Below, piece after piece: positions 1 through 9,535 of a stretch of 64,000 nt of DNA. Origin of the DNA: Roseateles toxinivorans. Its GTDB lineage: Bacteria > Pseudomonadota > Gammaproteobacteria > Burkholderiales > Burkholderiaceae_C. The position numbers and the translations under genes are program-made. The notes under the pieces are model-generated. The model was not told where the DNA came from. It ran no database searches and was given only the letters and a program-made list of their open reading frames with translations. How positions within the stretch are numbered: position 1 is the first letter of the stretch; the number at the start of each line of letters is the position of its first letter. Location: the NCBI GenBank assembly GCA_945898095.1, contig CAMDHE010000003.1, positions 40,544-104,543 of the forward strand. The letters run 5' to 3'.

Positions 1-72
1 GGGCGCCTGGAATTGAATGGGTCTGAGCCGCAATACCACCTCGCTGCATGGCGAACCAAAACAGGAAATACG

Positions 73-1206
73 ATGATCCTCTCAGAAGAGCACCAAGCCG
101 TTCAGGACGCGATCCGCGCCTATGTTCAGGAACAGATTGCGCCGCAAGCCGCAACCTGGGACAAGAGCCATCATTTCCCTGCGGCTGAGCTGAAGGGTCT
201 GGCGGCGCTGGGCTGCTATGGAGTCGCTGTGCCGACCGGCTATGACGGCGCCGGTCTCGACTATCTGGCGCTGAGCATCATTATTGAAGAGATCGCCGCC
301 GGCGACGGGGCTACCTCGACGGTGGTCAGCGTCAACAACTGTCCGGTTTGTTCGATCCTGATGGCCTTCGGCAACGAGGACCAAAAGCAGCGGTTCCTGA
401 AACCGTTGGCGCGCGGCGACATGCTCGGTGCGTTCTGCCTGACCGAACCCCATGTGGGTTCAGAAGCCGGCGGGCTGAAGACGACGGCGGTTCGCGACGG
501 CGCTGACTATCTGATCAATGGGGTCAAGCAGTTCATCACCAGCGGCAAGAACGGCGATCTGGCGATCGTCATGGCGGTGACTGACAAAGCCGCTGGCAAG
601 AAAGGCATCAGCGCCTTTCTCGTGCCGACGGCGACGCCTGGCTATCTGGTCGCCCGGATCGAAGACAAGCTTGGTCAGCATGCCAGCGACACCGCACAGA
701 TCAACTTCGAGAACTGCCGCGTGCCGGCCGCCAATTTGATCGGCATCGAAGGTCAGGGGCTGAAGATCGCCTTGTCGGGGCTGGAAGGCGGGCGCATCGG
801 CATCGCCAGTCAGGCGGTGGGCATGGCGCGGGCGGCGTTCGAAGCCGCGCTGCAGTACAGCAAGGACCGCAGCAGCTTCGGCCAGCCGATCTTCAAGCAT
901 CAGGCGATCCAGTTCAAGCTCGCCGACATGGCCACCCAGATCGAAGCGGCGCGGCAGTTGATCCGCCATGCTGCTTGTCTGAAGGACGCCGGCCTGCCTT
1001 GCCTGAAGGAAGCCGCGATGGCCAAGTTGTTCGCCAGCGAGATGGCTGAAAAAGTCTGCTCGGAAGCGATCCAGATCCACGGGGGCTATGGCTATGTCAG
1101 CGACTTCCCCGTCGAGCGAATCTACCGCGATGTGCGCGTCTGCCAGATCTATGAGGGCACGTCCGAGGTGCAGAAGATCCTGATCGGGCGCGCCTTGGCG
1201 GCTTAG
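73..1206 (+). CDS. Acyl-CoA dehydrogenase (short/branched-chain type)
   Basis: FAD enzyme that removes two hydrogens from an acyl-CoA, passing electrons to ETF in fatty-acid or amino-acid breakdown. The 377-residue protein has the usual length and order: helical N-domain, the beta-domain with [10 protein letters not shown], and the C-terminal helical domain ending in [18 protein letters not shown]. Glu361 in YEGTSE is in the position of the catalytic base of the short-chain family. An upstream in-frame ATG at 13 exists, but the ATG at 73 has an AGGAAA ribosome site and begins at the family's usual N-terminus. It is convergent with copA, 9 bp away. The exact substrate cannot be told; butyryl-, isovaleryl- or methylbutyryl-CoA are all possible. 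Confidence 0.93.
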   Translation: MILSEEHQAVQDAIRAYVQEQIAPQAATWDKSHHFPAAELKGLAALGCYGVAVPTGYDGAGLDYLALSIIIEEIAAGDGATSTVVSVNNCPVCSILMAFGNEDQKQRFLKPLARGDMLGAFCLTEPHVGSEAGGLKTTAVRDGADYLINGVKQFITSGKNGDLAIVMAVTDKAAGKKGISAFLVPTATPGYLVARIEDKLGQHASDTAQINFENCRVPAANLIGIEGQGLKIALSGLEGGRIGIASQAVGMARAAFEAALQYSKDRSSFGQPIFKHQAIQFKLADMATQIEAARQLIRHAACLKDAGLPCLKEAAMAKLFASEMAEKVCSEAIQIHGGYGYVSDFPVERIYRDVRVCQIYEGTSEVQKILIGRALAA

Positions 1207-1215
1207 CGCGAGCCC

Positions 1216-3582
1216 TCAGGCTTGGGCTTTCCAGCGCTTCAGCAGCAATGCGTTGCTGACCACCGAGACGCTTGAAAAAGCCATCGCCGCACCCGCCAGC
1301 ACCGGGTTCAAGAGGCCGAAAGCGGCCAGCGGAATACCGACGACGTTGTAGGCAAAAGCCCAGAACAGGTTCTGCCTGATCTTGGCATAGGTGCGGCGCG
1401 AGATCGAAATCGCGTCTGCGACTAGCGCCGGGTTGCCGCGCATCAGCGTAATGCCGGCTGCGGCCATCGCGACCTCGGTGCCGCTGGACATCGCCATGCC
1501 GACATCGGCGGCAGCCAGCGCCGGCGCATCATTGATACCGTCTCCCACCATCGCGACGCGTCGCCCGCCGGCGCGCAACTCGGCGACGATGCGGGCCTTG
1601 TCGGCCGGCAGCACTTCCGCGTGCAGCAAATCGATTCCCAGCGCCTGGGCTACGGCGCCGGCGCTGCCGCGGTTATCGCCGCTGAGCAACGCCGTCTTGA
1701 TGCCCATCCGGTGCAGGCGCGCTATCGCTGCAGCAGCAGAATTTTTGACTGCATCGCCGAAGGCCAGCATGCCGATCAATCGCGGTGGATCCTCGACGAC
1801 GGCCAGCCAGGACAGGCTGTGACCTTCAGCCTGCAATGACCCAGCGCGTTGCTGCCAGGCTGTCAGGTCGATGCCTTGTTCCTGCATCAAGCGGCTGCTG
1901 CCCAGCAACAGATTCATGGGGTGACCTTCGAAATTGACGCTGCCTGTCACGCCGCGCCCTGGCAAGGCACGCAGATCCTGCACCGGCAGCGGCGGCAATG
2001 AGGCGGCCGTAGCAGCATGGCTCACGGCATGAGCCAGTGGATGTTCGCTGCCGGCTTGGAGGCTGGCTGCGAGCAGCAAGAGCTCGGGTTCGCCTTCGAT
2101 CGCCACCAGTTGCGGCCGGCCCTCGGTCAATGTGCCGGTCTTGTCAAAAGCGACCAGTTCGATGCCATGGGCCAGTTCCAGCGCTTGCGCGTCCTTGATC
2201 AAGATGCCATAGCGTGCGGCGACGCCGGTGCCGGCCATGATGGCGGTCGGCGTCGCCAGCCCGAGCGCGCAGGGGCAAGCGATCACCAGCACCGAGACTG
2301 CGTTGAGCAGCGCATGCTCCCAGTTGCCACCCAGCAGCCCCCAGCCGAGCAGCGTCAGCAGCGCCAGGCCCAGCACCACCGGAACGAAAACTGCGCTGAC
2401 CTGATCGACCAGGCGCTGGATCGGTGCCTTTTGGCCTTGAGCGTCCTCGACCATGCGGGCGATCCGCGCCAGCGTCGATTCAGCTCCGATTGCCGTGCAA
2501 CGCAGTTTCAGCAAGCCATCGCCATTGACCGCACCGCCGGTCACCTGGTCACCCGGCGACTTGGCCACTGGCAGGCTTTCGCCGGTGATCAAGGATTCAT
2601 CGGCCTCGCTGCTGCCTTCGAGCACCTGGCCGTCGACCGGGATGCGCTCGCCGGGTCGCACCAGGATCAGGTCTCCAAGCTGCAGCGCGGCGACCGGCAG
2701 CAACAACTGCTGGCCGTCACGCAGTACCAGCGCTTGCTCGGGTTGCAGCGCTTGCAGCGCGCGGATCGCCGCCGTGGTCTGGCGCTTGGCGCGCGCTTCC
2801 AGCCATTTGCCCAGCAGCACCAGGGTGATCACGACCGCCGCCGACTCGAAATAGAGCGCCATCGCATGCGGCCCCTGCATCAGCAACTGGTAGACCGACA
2901 AGCCGAAGGCGGCGCTGGTGCCGAGGGCCACCAGCAGATCCATATTGCCGCTGGCGGCACGCAGCGCGGCCCAACCGGCTTTGTAGAAGCGCGCGCCGAG
3001 CCAGAACTGCACTGGCAAGGTCAGCGCCAGCTGCCAGTAACCGTTCAGCATCCAATGTTTTCCTGCCAGCATTGCCAGCATCGGCAGCGCCAAGGGGGCC
3101 GAAAGCAGGGCCGCGATCAGCACCGGCCAGCCGCTGCTTTGCCAGGGCGCTTGGGTCGGCGTCTCGGCCTCGAGGCTGGCCGAATAACCTGCTTTGCTCA
3201 CGGCAGCGATCAGCAGATCTGGTGTGACATTGGAAAGCAATCTGATGCTTGCCGTTTCGGTCGCCAGATTGACTTCGGCGCTGAGCAAGCCGGGAATCTT
3301 TTTCAGCGCGCGCTCGACCCGGCTGACGCAGGAGGCGCAGGTCATGCCGCTGATCCGCAGCCGCAGCTGTTGTTGCTTCAATTGGTAGCCGGCTTTTTCT
3401 ACTGCAGCCTGCAAGGCTTCGAAGGGTGCCGAACCCTCGACGCTGGCAACTTCGGTGGCCAGATTGACATCGGCCTGGATCACGCCGGGCACAGCCAGCA
3501 AGCGTTTTTCAACCCGCGCAACGCAAGATGCACAAGTCATGCCTTCGATCGGTAATTTCGATTGATAGTTCAGTTGGCTCAT
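1216..3582 (-). CDS. copA: Copper-translocating P1B-type ATPase CopA
   Basis: Inner-membrane pump that exports Cu(I) using ATP. The 788-residue protein starts with two heavy-metal-associated domains, each with GMTCASC (first cysteine pair at residues 17 and 20), then a membrane region, the TGES actuator motif, the CPC metal-binding motif (C436-C438), DKTGT with the phosphorylated Asp480, an HP motif and GDGIND. This order is that of CopA/CopB ATPases, and CPC plus CxxC domains points to Cu(I). I chose the ATG at 3582 since it directly precedes the first metal domain; longer starts up to 3708 add sequence that overlaps the divergent neighbour. Divergent from a CopZ-like gene. No convincing CueR operator was found between them. 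Confidence 0.95.
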   Translation of the reverse strand: MSQLNYQSKLPIEGMTCASCVARVEKRLLAVPGVIQADVNLATEVASVEGSAPFEALQAAVEKAGYQLKQQQLRLRISGMTCASCVSRVERALKKIPGLLSAEVNLATETASIRLLSNVTPDLLIAAVSKAGYSASLEAETPTQAPWQSSGWPVLIAALLSAPLALPMLAMLAGKHWMLNGYWQLALTLPVQFWLGARFYKAGWAALRAASGNMDLLVALGTSAAFGLSVYQLLMQGPHAMALYFESAAVVITLVLLGKWLEARAKRQTTAAIRALQALQPEQALVLRDGQQLLLPVAALQLGDLILVRPGERIPVDGQVLEGSSEADESLITGESLPVAKSPGDQVTGGAVNGDGLLKLRCTAIGAESTLARIARMVEDAQGQKAPIQRLVDQVSAVFVPVVLGLALLTLLGWGLLGGNWEHALLNAVSVLVIACPCALGLATPTAIMAGTGVAARYGILIKDAQALELAHGIELVAFDKTGTLTEGRPQLVAIEGEPELLLLAASLQAGSEHPLAHAVSHAATAASLPPLPVQDLRALPGRGVTGSVNFEGHPMNLLLGSSRLMQEQGIDLTAWQQRAGSLQAEGHSLSWLAVVEDPPRLIGMLAFGDAVKNSAAAAIARLHRMGIKTALLSGDNRGSAGAVAQALGIDLLHAEVLPADKARIVAELRAGGRRVAMVGDGINDAPALAAADVGMAMSSGTEVAMAAAGITLMRGNPALVADAISISRRTYAKIRQNLFWAFAYNVVGIPLAAFGLLNPVLAGAAMAFSSVSVVSNALLLKRWKAQA

Positions 3583-3653
3583 CTGCCTAGTGTCAACCAT
3601 CGAGCGGCCTGATGCGGTTAAGCTGGCGCAAAGCTGCTCAGGAGCGACAAGCA

Positions 3654-3854
3654 ATGAACCAATTCCAATTCCATCTGCCCGACATGACTTGCGGGCATTG
3701 CGCCGCAACGGTGACCAAGACGCTGCTGGCCCTCGACTCGGAAGCGCAAGTCAATATCGACCGCCCTGCCAGGCAGGTGCAAGTCAGTACCAGCGCGAAT
3801 CGCGAAGCGCTGGTGGCGGCTTTGAGCGAAGAGGGTTTCCCGCCAGCGGAATGA
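3654..3854 (+). CDS. CopZ-like copper chaperone (HMA domain)
   Basis: A 66-residue single heavy-metal-associated domain with the metal motif MTCGHC near the N-terminus (cysteines at about residues 12 and 15). Such proteins carry Cu(I) in the cytoplasm to the CopA ATPase encoded divergently next door. The ATG at 3654 has a good CAGGAG ribosome site; the longer frame starting at 3612 would overlap the shared promoter region and adds nothing family-like. A perfect inverted repeat covers its stop codon. The copper assignment rests on the neighbour and on the His in CGHC; another soft metal is less likely. Confidence 0.9.
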   Translation: MNQFQFHLPDMTCGHCAATVTKTLLALDSEAQVNIDRPARQVQVSTSANREALVAALSEEGFPPAE

Positions 3855-3881
3855 TCATCCGGACCGGCGGCCCGGATGATC
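3853..3881. terminator. Perfect hairpin at convergent copZ / molybdenum-enzyme 3' ends
   Basis: Ten-base arms GATCATCCGG (3853-3862) and CCGGATGATC (3872-3881) flank a 9-nt loop, beginning inside the copZ-like stop codon and ending 6 bp before the stop of the convergent gene. No T tract follows on either strand, so it may be a weak bidirectional terminator or an RNA-stabilising end. Confidence 0.6.
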
Positions 3882-3887
3882 AGGCGA

Positions 3888-6026
3888 TCAGGCGCGCTTC
3901 AGCGCCTCGCTGTCGATCGGCAGACTGCGCAAACGCACGCCGGTGGCAGCGAAGATCGCGTTGGTGACAGCCGGCGCGATCGGCGGTGTGCCGGGCTCGC
4001 CGATGCCGCCGGGCGCTTCCATGCTGGGCAGGATATGCACTTCGACTTTGGGCATCTCGTTGATGCGAACGACCGGGTAGTCGTGGAAATTGCCCTGTTC
4101 AACGCGGCCATCCTTGTAGCTGACCTTGCCGTATAAAGCGGCTGACAGGCCGAAGCAGATCGCACTTTCGATCTGGCGTGCAATCGTCAGTGGGTTGACG
4201 GTCATGCCGCAATCAACCGCAGCGGTGACACGGTGCACGCGGGGCTTGCCATCTTTGGCCACCGAAACTTCGACCACCTGGGCGACATAGCTGCCAAAGC
4301 TCTCGGCCACCGCGATACCGCGCTTGACGCCAGCCGGCAGCGGCTTGCCCCAGCCGGCTTTGGCCGCCGCCGCCACCAATACGGCCTGGTGGCGCGGCTT
4401 CTTGCTCAGCATGGATAGTCGGAACTGCAGCGGGTCGGCCTTGGCTGCATGGGCCAGCTCGTCGATGAAGCTTTCGATGAAGAAGGTATTTTGCGAGCTG
4501 CCGACCGAACGCCAGAACCAGACCTGCGGACCGGGTTCGGCGCGACCATAGGCGATGCGCTGATTCGGAATGTCATAGGGATGGTCAGCCAGACCTTCTA
4601 CAGCCATCGCGTCAACACCGCTTGCCGGAAGCGCCATGAAGCCGCTGCCAGCCATGATCGACGGCGCAGCCACATTGGCGTTGAGCAGCGTGGCCCGGCC
4701 CTGGGCGTCGAGCGCCGCGTTGAACTGCACCAGCGCTGCCGGGCGGTAATAGCCGGCTGCCATGTCGTCTTCACGGGTGTAGATCAGCTTGACCGGACTG
4801 CCGCTGAGCTTGGACAGCAGCGTCGCGTCGATCGTGAAGTCAGGCGCAAAACGCCGCCCGAAGCCGCCGCCGAGCAGCATCGTATTGACCTTGACCTTGG
4901 CTGGCGTGACCTGTGCCACCTGGCTCAGGATGCCTTGCGCCGGACCCTGGCTTTGGGTGCCGGCCCAGATCGTCACGTTGTCGCCCTGGACCCAGGCCAG
5001 GCAGTTCATCGGCTCCATGCAGGCATGGGCCAGATAAGGCACTTCATAGCTGGCGCTGAGGCGCTGCGCTGCATCGGCTACAGCCGGCTCACCTTGCTTG
5101 AAGGCGATGGCGCCGCTGCTTGCGGCTTGGGTGGCAGCCTCTGTCAGCATTGTGGTGACCTTGGCGCTCGAGAGCAAAGCTGGGCCGAGATCCCATTGCA
5201 CTGCCAGCGCGTCGCGACCTTTCTTGGCGGCCCAGAAGCCATCGGCCAGCACCGCTACGCCGTTCCGTATCGCGATGATTTTCTGCACGCCCTTGATTGC
5301 CTTGGCTGCAGCCTCGTCCATCGACTTGAGCTTGGCTTGGGGCGAAGGCGAACGCGCCATCACGGCCACCAGCATGCCGTCGATGCGGGCATCGATGCCG
5401 AACATCGCGCTGCCGTTGACTTTGGCCGGGGTGTCCAGGCGGCGGGTCGGCTTGCCCAGAATCTTGAAGTCTTTCGGCGCTTTCAGCACCGGCTTGGCCG
5501 GCAGCGTCAATTGGCTTGCCGCGGCGACGAGGGCGCCGTAGCTGAGCTTTCTGCCATCAGGTGCAATCACCTGGCTGCGCTCGGTGCGCAGTTGCGCGGC
5601 AGGCAGACGCCATTGGGCTGCAGCAGCGGCGACGAGCATCTCGCGCGCTGCCGCACCTGCTTCACGCAGCGGTGTCCAGAAGGCCCTGATGGTGGTGCTG
5701 CCGCCGGTCGCCTGCATGCCGAACATCGGGTTGTTGTAGGCTGAATCAGCTTGGGCCTGCTCGACGCTGACCAGTTTCCAGTCGGCATCGAGTTCTTCGG
5801 CCACCAACATCGGCAGTGCGGTCAGCACGCCCTGGCCCATTTCGGCCGAACCGCTGATGATGGTGATGCGGTTGTCGGGCGTGATGCGCAGCCAGGCATT
5901 CGGCGCGAAGGTATTGGTCTGGGCTTGTGCGCGCTTGAGCGTCAGGGGCAAGGCAAAGCCGATCAGCAAGGCCGAGCCGGCGCTGGTCTTCAAGAAATTG
6001 CGGCGGTTGGTTTGCAAGCTGTCCAT
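3888..6026 (-). CDS. Molybdenum hydroxylase large subunit, Tat-exported (IorB-like)
   Basis: Molybdopterin-binding subunit of a xanthine-dehydrogenase-family enzyme, most like isoquinoline 1-oxidoreductase beta and periplasmic aldehyde oxidoreductases. The 712-residue protein opens with a twin-arginine signal ([17 protein letters not shown], residues 8-24) ending in AQA, so it should be exported folded with its cofactor. [12 protein letters not shown] and the C-terminal [10 protein letters not shown], with the catalytic Glu, are typical cofactor and active-site motifs. The ATG at 6026 was chosen because it places the Tat motif at the N-terminus. It follows the 2Fe-2S subunit gene by 1 bp. No XdhC-type maturation gene or cytochrome partner lies beside it. 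Substrate unknown. Confidence 0.9.
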   Translation of the reverse strand: MDSLQTNRRNFLKTSAGSALLIGFALPLTLKRAQAQTNTFAPNAWLRITPDNRITIISGSAEMGQGVLTALPMLVAEELDADWKLVSVEQAQADSAYNNPMFGMQATGGSTTIRAFWTPLREAGAAAREMLVAAAAAQWRLPAAQLRTERSQVIAPDGRKLSYGALVAAASQLTLPAKPVLKAPKDFKILGKPTRRLDTPAKVNGSAMFGIDARIDGMLVAVMARSPSPQAKLKSMDEAAAKAIKGVQKIIAIRNGVAVLADGFWAAKKGRDALAVQWDLGPALLSSAKVTTMLTEAATQAASSGAIAFKQGEPAVADAAQRLSASYEVPYLAHACMEPMNCLAWVQGDNVTIWAGTQSQGPAQGILSQVAQVTPAKVKVNTMLLGGGFGRRFAPDFTIDATLLSKLSGSPVKLIYTREDDMAAGYYRPAALVQFNAALDAQGRATLLNANVAAPSIMAGSGFMALPASGVDAMAVEGLADHPYDIPNQRIAYGRAEPGPQVWFWRSVGSSQNTFFIESFIDELAHAAKADPLQFRLSMLSKKPRHQAVLVAAAAKAGWGKPLPAGVKRGIAVAESFGSYVAQVVEVSVAKDGKPRVHRVTAAVDCGMTVNPLTIARQIESAICFGLSAALYGKVSYKDGRVEQGNFHDYPVVRINEMPKVEVHILPSMEAPGGIGEPGTPPIAPAVTNAIFAATGVRLRSLPIDSEALKRA

Positions 6027-6027
6027 C

Positions 6028-6504
6028 TCAGGCTGCCTTGTGGCTTGCAGAAAGCGACGCGGCGGCGACATGGATCGCCTCGCGGATCTGGCCGTAAGTA
6101 CCGCATCGGCAGATGTTTCCGCTCATCGCGCCGTCGATGTCTGCATCGCTGGGCGTCTTTTTGCTTGCCAGCAGCGCGCAGGCGCTCATGATCTGGCCGC
6201 TCTGGCAATACCCGCATTGGGGCACATCGATCTTGACCCAGGCGGCTTGCACCGCGCTGCCGGTTTTGCTGGCGCCGATGCCCTCGATCGTGGTGACTTT
6301 CTTGCCGACTGCTGCCGACAGCGGTGTCGAGCAGGCGCGGACTGCCTGACCATTCAGATGCACGGTGCAAGCGCCGCAAAGTGCCATGCCGCAGCCGAAC
6401 TTGGTGCCGGTCAGTTGCAGGTCTTCGCGCAATGCCCACAGCAGCGGCATTTCCGGGTCAACGTCGAGCGCTACAGCCTTGCCATTGACAGTCAGATTGA
6501 TCAC
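6028..6504 (-). CDS. 2Fe-2S subunit of molybdenum hydroxylase (IorA-like)
   Basis: Small electron-transfer subunit, 158 residues, carrying two [2Fe-2S] clusters. The plant-ferredoxin-like N-domain shows [16 protein letters not shown] with a fourth Cys in RACSTP; the C-terminal helical domain shows CGYCQSGQ and CRCGTY. This is the usual pattern for the small subunit of the family, and the partner large subunit starts 1 bp downstream, so the two are co-transcribed and translated together. Start is GTG at 6504, preceded by AAGGAA. It has no own signal; export with the Tat-tagged large subunit by hitch-hiking is expected from the family. Confidence 0.92.
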   Translation of the reverse strand: MINLTVNGKAVALDVDPEMPLLWALREDLQLTGTKFGCGMALCGACTVHLNGQAVRACSTPLSAAVGKKVTTIEGIGASKTGSAVQAAWVKIDVPQCGYCQSGQIMSACALLASKKTPSDADIDGAMSGNICRCGTYGQIREAIHVAAASLSASHKAA

Positions 6505-6643
6505 GGGATTCCTTGAGTTGGATTAAAAATTTTGATGGCTTTTGGCCTTGACTTGGCGAAGATCGTAAGTCAGCTCCAAGTTTTCCGCCTGACTTGCTCA
6601 GTCAGTCATCTGCCGGGTGAGGGCAGTGGCGCCAATCTTCACC

Positions 6644-6649
6644 GATAAT
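6644..6649 (+). promoter_or_regulatory. -10 box of rnpB promoter
   Basis: GATAAT lies 6 nt before the predicted 5' end of the RNase P RNA (6656), the spacing expected of a sigma-70 promoter. No good -35 hexamer is seen at 16-18 bp upstream (6620-6627 is GC-rich), so the call rests on the -10 and the RNA end. Confidence 0.55.
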
Positions 6650-6655
6650 GCCGAG

Positions 6656-7028
6656 GTGAAGCAAGCCAGACCGCCGCTGGTGCGAGCATGGAAACATGGC
6701 ACTGGAGGAAGGTCCGGACTGCATAGAGCAGCGTAGCAGTTAACGGCTGTCCGGCGTGAGCCGAGGATCAGAGCAACAGAGACGAATCGATCGAACGTGC
6801 AAGGCGCAAGCTTTGCGGGACTGGTGGCGCAGCCACCAGGATCGGGTGAAACGGGCAATCTCTACGCGCAGCAACACCAAGTAGGCCAGTATTGATGCGG
6901 CTCGCAGAGCTGGCGGGTAGGTGGCACCGAGCCGGGCAGCGATGCCCGGCCAAGAGGAATGGCGGTCACAGGGCTGGCGTCGCAAGACGCAAGTCCTGCA
7001 CAGAATCCGGCCTATCGGCTTGCTTCAC
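6656..7028 (+). ncRNA. rnpB: RNase P RNA (bacterial class A)
   Basis: Catalytic RNA that trims the 5' leader of tRNA precursors. The conserved core is visible: GGAGGAAGGTCCGGACT (6704-6720) followed by GCATAGAGCAG, later GAGCAACAGAGA, the GTGAAACGG segment, CCAAGAGGAATGG-like P-core, and AGTCCTGCACAGAATCCGG near the 3' end with CCTATCGG. The ends are set by a perfect 12-bp P1 helix, GTGAAGCAAGCC (6656-6667) with GGCTTGCTTCAC (7017-7028). Length about 373 nt, normal for the class. It runs convergent to the oxidoreductase gene, whose stop is 10 bp away. Confidence 0.95.
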
Positions 7029-7037
7029 AATAAATTT

Positions 7038-8009
7038 TCAAGGCGCCAGCAAGGCCTCGATCGTTTGTTGCACGGCCAATGCCTCGGCATAGCCGGGCAG
7101 GCTGTGCGGCCGACCTTCGATCAGCGCGACCCATTGGTCCAGTTGGTCGGAATGTGCGGTTTGGCGCAGGTCGCCGCTCAATCCCGGTAGCTTGCTGCCA
7201 CCGCGCTGTTCGACCCGGCTGAACCATTCGCCCAGTTCGATCTCGCCCGTTGCAGCACGCCACAGCATCAGGTTGTGGTCGGCCAACTCGCCGCCGACCC
7301 GGCCTGAAATTTGCACCGTGACAGCGCCGATTTGCAGCAGGGCTTGCAGGTCAGTTTCGGCGCTGCGGCCGTCAGTCGGGTAGCTGACCAGCCTGTGTTT
7401 GACGCTTGCTGTCCCGAGCACGCGCTGCAGCGCGAAGATGAAATGCGACAGCACTTCGCGGGTGAAGCCGCCTTCGATGCGCTCGCTCAGCCATGCGCCA
7501 GCGCCAGCCTGCCAAGGCCTTGGCCAAGCCGCAAAGGCCAGTTCCAGCCGGACCTCGCTTAAAGCGCCCAGCGGCAAGCTTGAGTTGCTGCCAAAAGCCG
7601 CTTGTAGTTGTGTCAAGCCCGGTGCCGAGGCCAGCGCGAAGTTGACCGCGGCGCGAAGATTTTCCCGCTCGATACGGGCGATGCAGGCGCTTGCGGCGAC
7701 GAAGTCGACGGTCAAGGGTTTTTCGCAGAACACGGCCAAGCCCGCGTCGAAAGCGAGCTCTGACAAGGCCATATGCGGTGCTGGCGGCGTTGCGATGTAG
7801 AGGCTGTGCAGACCTGCCGTGGCGATCAAATCGTCTGCACTGTCGGCGGCGCGCAAGACCGGCCAGGTCTGCAAGGTCTTCGCAATCGCGGCCGGATCGG
7901 CGTCCCAGACCGCGACGGCCTGCAAGCGTTTGTGGGCAGCCAATCTTGCCAGCATGCGCTGACCCATGACGCCCAGACCGATCACTCCGACATTCAATTG
8001 CTCACCCAT
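7038..8009 (-). CDS. Gfo/Idh/MocA family NAD(P)-dependent oxidoreductase
   Basis: A 323-residue protein with an N-terminal Rossmann fold (VGVIGLGVMGQRML, residues 7-20) and the family motif FCEKPLTV, followed by the alpha/beta C-terminal domain. Members oxidise or reduce sugars, inositols or biliverdin-like substrates with NAD(P). Length and motifs are typical. It is the only gene of its kind here, transcribed alone, divergent from a drug exporter and convergent with rnpB, so context does not reveal the substrate. Confidence 0.88.
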   Translation of the reverse strand: MGEQLNVGVIGLGVMGQRMLARLAAHKRLQAVAVWDADPAAIAKTLQTWPVLRAADSADDLIATAGLHSLYIATPPAPHMALSELAFDAGLAVFCEKPLTVDFVAASACIARIERENLRAAVNFALASAPGLTQLQAAFGSNSSLPLGALSEVRLELAFAAWPRPWQAGAGAWLSERIEGGFTREVLSHFIFALQRVLGTASVKHRLVSYPTDGRSAETDLQALLQIGAVTVQISGRVGGELADHNLMLWRAATGEIELGEWFSRVEQRGGSKLPGLSGDLRQTAHSDQLDQWVALIEGRPHSLPGYAEALAVQQTIEALLAP

Positions 8010-8112
8010 GCAGCCCCCGGTTCAAACGCGCAGTTTAGGCGCGGCCGCTACACTTCCGCTCGCCCAAGAGGCCCGGCAACTTCGTCGGGTGCAGCAGACC
8101 CTGATCCCGAAG

Positions 8113-9318
8113 ATGAATCCTGAAGCCAGCAAGTTATGGCGCGCACCGCGCTGGGCCTTGGCCGTTCTGCTGGCCTGTCTGGGCATGCTGGGCCCTTTTT
8201 CGATTGACACTTTTTTGCCGGCCTTCTCCGGCATCGCCGCAGCGCTTGATGCGACACCGGTGCAGATGCAGCAGACCCTGTCGAGCTATTTACTCGGCTT
8301 TGCGGTGATGAATTTATTTCACGGGGCGCTGTCCGACAGCTTCGGGCGCCGGCCGGTCGTGTTGTGGGGTATGGCGGCGTTCAGCCTCGCTTCAATGGGT
8401 TGCGCGCTTGCCGGCAGCATCGGCCAGTTGGTGTTCTGGCGTACGGTGCAGGGCATGTCGGCGGGGGCGGGCATCGTTGTTTCGCGCGCCATCATCCGCG
8501 ATATGTTCGACCCGTCGGAAGCGCAGCGGGTGATGTCCCAGGTAACGATTTTCTTCGGCATTGCCCCGGCAGTCGCGCCCATGGTCGGAGGCTTCTTGTT
8601 CGTGCATGCCGATTGGCATTCGATCTTCTGGTTCCTGATGCTGGTCGGTATCACCTTGTTTGTCGCCAACTGGCGGCTCCTGCCCGAAACCCTGCACAAG
8701 GATTCGGTCCAGCCCTTCAATCTGCGTCATTTGATGCGAGGCTATCGCCGCCTGCTCGGCAGCCGCCGTTTCGTCCCTTTGGCCCTGGCCAGTGGGATTC
8801 CGTTCAATGGCCTGTTTCTCTATGTGCTGGCGGCGCCGGTTTTCGTCGGCGAACACCTGCAATTGGCACCGACGCAGTTCTTCTGGTTTTTCTGCTTTTC
8901 GATCGGCGGCATCATGGGTGGCGCCTTTTTGAGCGGCCGCCTGGCCGGCAGAATCAAGCCGAAGCGCCAGATCCGTTATGGCTTCACCATCATGCTGCTG
9001 GTGTCGATCCTGAACGTCGGTTTGAACTATTTGTTGCCGCCGAGCCCGTTCTGGGCCTTGCCGGTGATTTCGGCCTTTGCCTTCGGTTGGTCGCTGATGG
9101 TGCCGGTCGTCACGCTGATGGCATTGGACGAGGCACCAATGCGGCGCGGCATGGCGTCTTCCTTGCAATCCTGCATTGGCAGCGCGGCCAACGCCTTCGT
9201 CGCCGGCGTGATCGTTCCGCTGGTGATGCATTCCACGCTGGCCCTGGCCTGGACTTCGCTGGGCATGATGTGCATCGGCCTGATTGCCTGGCTCTGGGTC
9301 AAGCGCCAAATGGCCTGA
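8113..9318 (+). CDS. Bcr/CflA-type MFS multidrug exporter
   Basis: A 401-residue proton-driven exporter of the inner membrane with about 12 hydrophobic segments. The motif GALSDSFGRRPVVL after the second segment is the major-facilitator motif A, and the N-terminal FSIDTFLPAF resembles the D-x-Y-LP signature of Bcr/CflA drug and sulfonamide exporters. Longer in-frame starts from 7966 would overlap the divergent oxidoreductase; the ATG at 8113 begins just before the first membrane segment. A hairpin follows at 9365. Real substrate unknown. Confidence 0.88.
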   Translation: MNPEASKLWRAPRWALAVLLACLGMLGPFSIDTFLPAFSGIAAALDATPVQMQQTLSSYLLGFAVMNLFHGALSDSFGRRPVVLWGMAAFSLASMGCALAGSIGQLVFWRTVQGMSAGAGIVVSRAIIRDMFDPSEAQRVMSQVTIFFGIAPAVAPMVGGFLFVHADWHSIFWFLMLVGITLFVANWRLLPETLHKDSVQPFNLRHLMRGYRRLLGSRRFVPLALASGIPFNGLFLYVLAAPVFVGEHLQLAPTQFFWFFCFSIGGIMGGAFLSGRLAGRIKPKRQIRYGFTIMLLVSILNVGLNYLLPPSPFWALPVISAFAFGWSLMVPVVTLMALDEAPMRRGMASSLQSCIGSAANAFVAGVIVPLVMHSTLALAWTSLGMMCIGLIAWLWVKRQMA

Positions 9319-9364
9319 GGGCTGGGTCGATCGACATGAGTTGGCCCAGGTAAGCTCATCTTCC

Positions 9365-9395
9365 ACTTGCAGACCGGATTGCAAGTCCTTATTTT
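9365..9395 (+). terminator. Intrinsic terminator after the MFS exporter
   Basis: Perfect 7-bp arms ACTTGCA (9365-9371) and TGCAAGT (9380-9386) with an 8-nt loop, then CCTTATTTTAG. The T-rich tail is imperfect but the position, 47 bp past the stop and before the dcw promoter, fits a terminator. Confidence 0.65.
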
Positions 9396-9473
9396 AGAAC
9401 GATATATGCCTTCCTTGATGCTCGAAGGTATGAATCTAAGTGCTTGATTTCATTGAGTTTCTTGCGATTTTTC

Positions 9474-9502
9474 TTGACCTGGAACGGTTCCGTGATTAAA
9501 GT
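9474..9502 (+). promoter_or_regulatory. Promoter of the dcw cluster (Pmra)
   Basis: TTGACC (9474-9479), a 17-bp spacer and TAAAGT (9497-9502) make a sigma-70-like promoter with start of transcription near 9509. The -10 overlaps the first MraZ box, as expected for autorepression. The spacer carries the symmetric GGAACGGTTCC (9481-9491). Confidence 0.65.
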
Positions 9503-9535
9503 GGCGAAAAGTGCACTTTAGTGGGTTGCTGTGGC
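9501..9535 (+). promoter_or_regulatory. MraZ boxes (four 10-bp-spaced repeats)
   Basis: GTGGC, GTGCA, GTGGG and GTGGC begin at 9501, 9511, 9521 and 9531, exactly one helical turn apart. MraZ is known to bind GTGGG-type repeats with 5-bp spacers before its own gene. The last box holds the GTG at 9531, so bound protein would cover the promoter -10, the start of transcription and the ribosome site. Confidence 0.8.

Noticed and set aside
1..72. Possible gene fragment before the acyl-CoA dehydrogenase
   Set aside because: The 72 bases are open in frame with the dehydrogenase from 13, but show no family-like residues and the ATG at 73 has its own ribosome site.
2017..3555. 512-residue open frame on the plus strand
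   Set aside because: It lies wholly antisense to copA, whose motifs are intact. GC-rich codons keep the opposite strand open; the product is Gln/Arg/His-rich with no recognisable domain.
3583..3653. TTGACA-like sequence between copA and the copZ-like gene as promoter
   Set aside because: On the minus strand a -10 at normal spacing would fall inside copA; no matching partner hexamer.
4449..5744. 431-residue open frame on the plus strand
   Set aside because: Antisense shadow of the molybdenum hydroxylase large subunit, with no domain.
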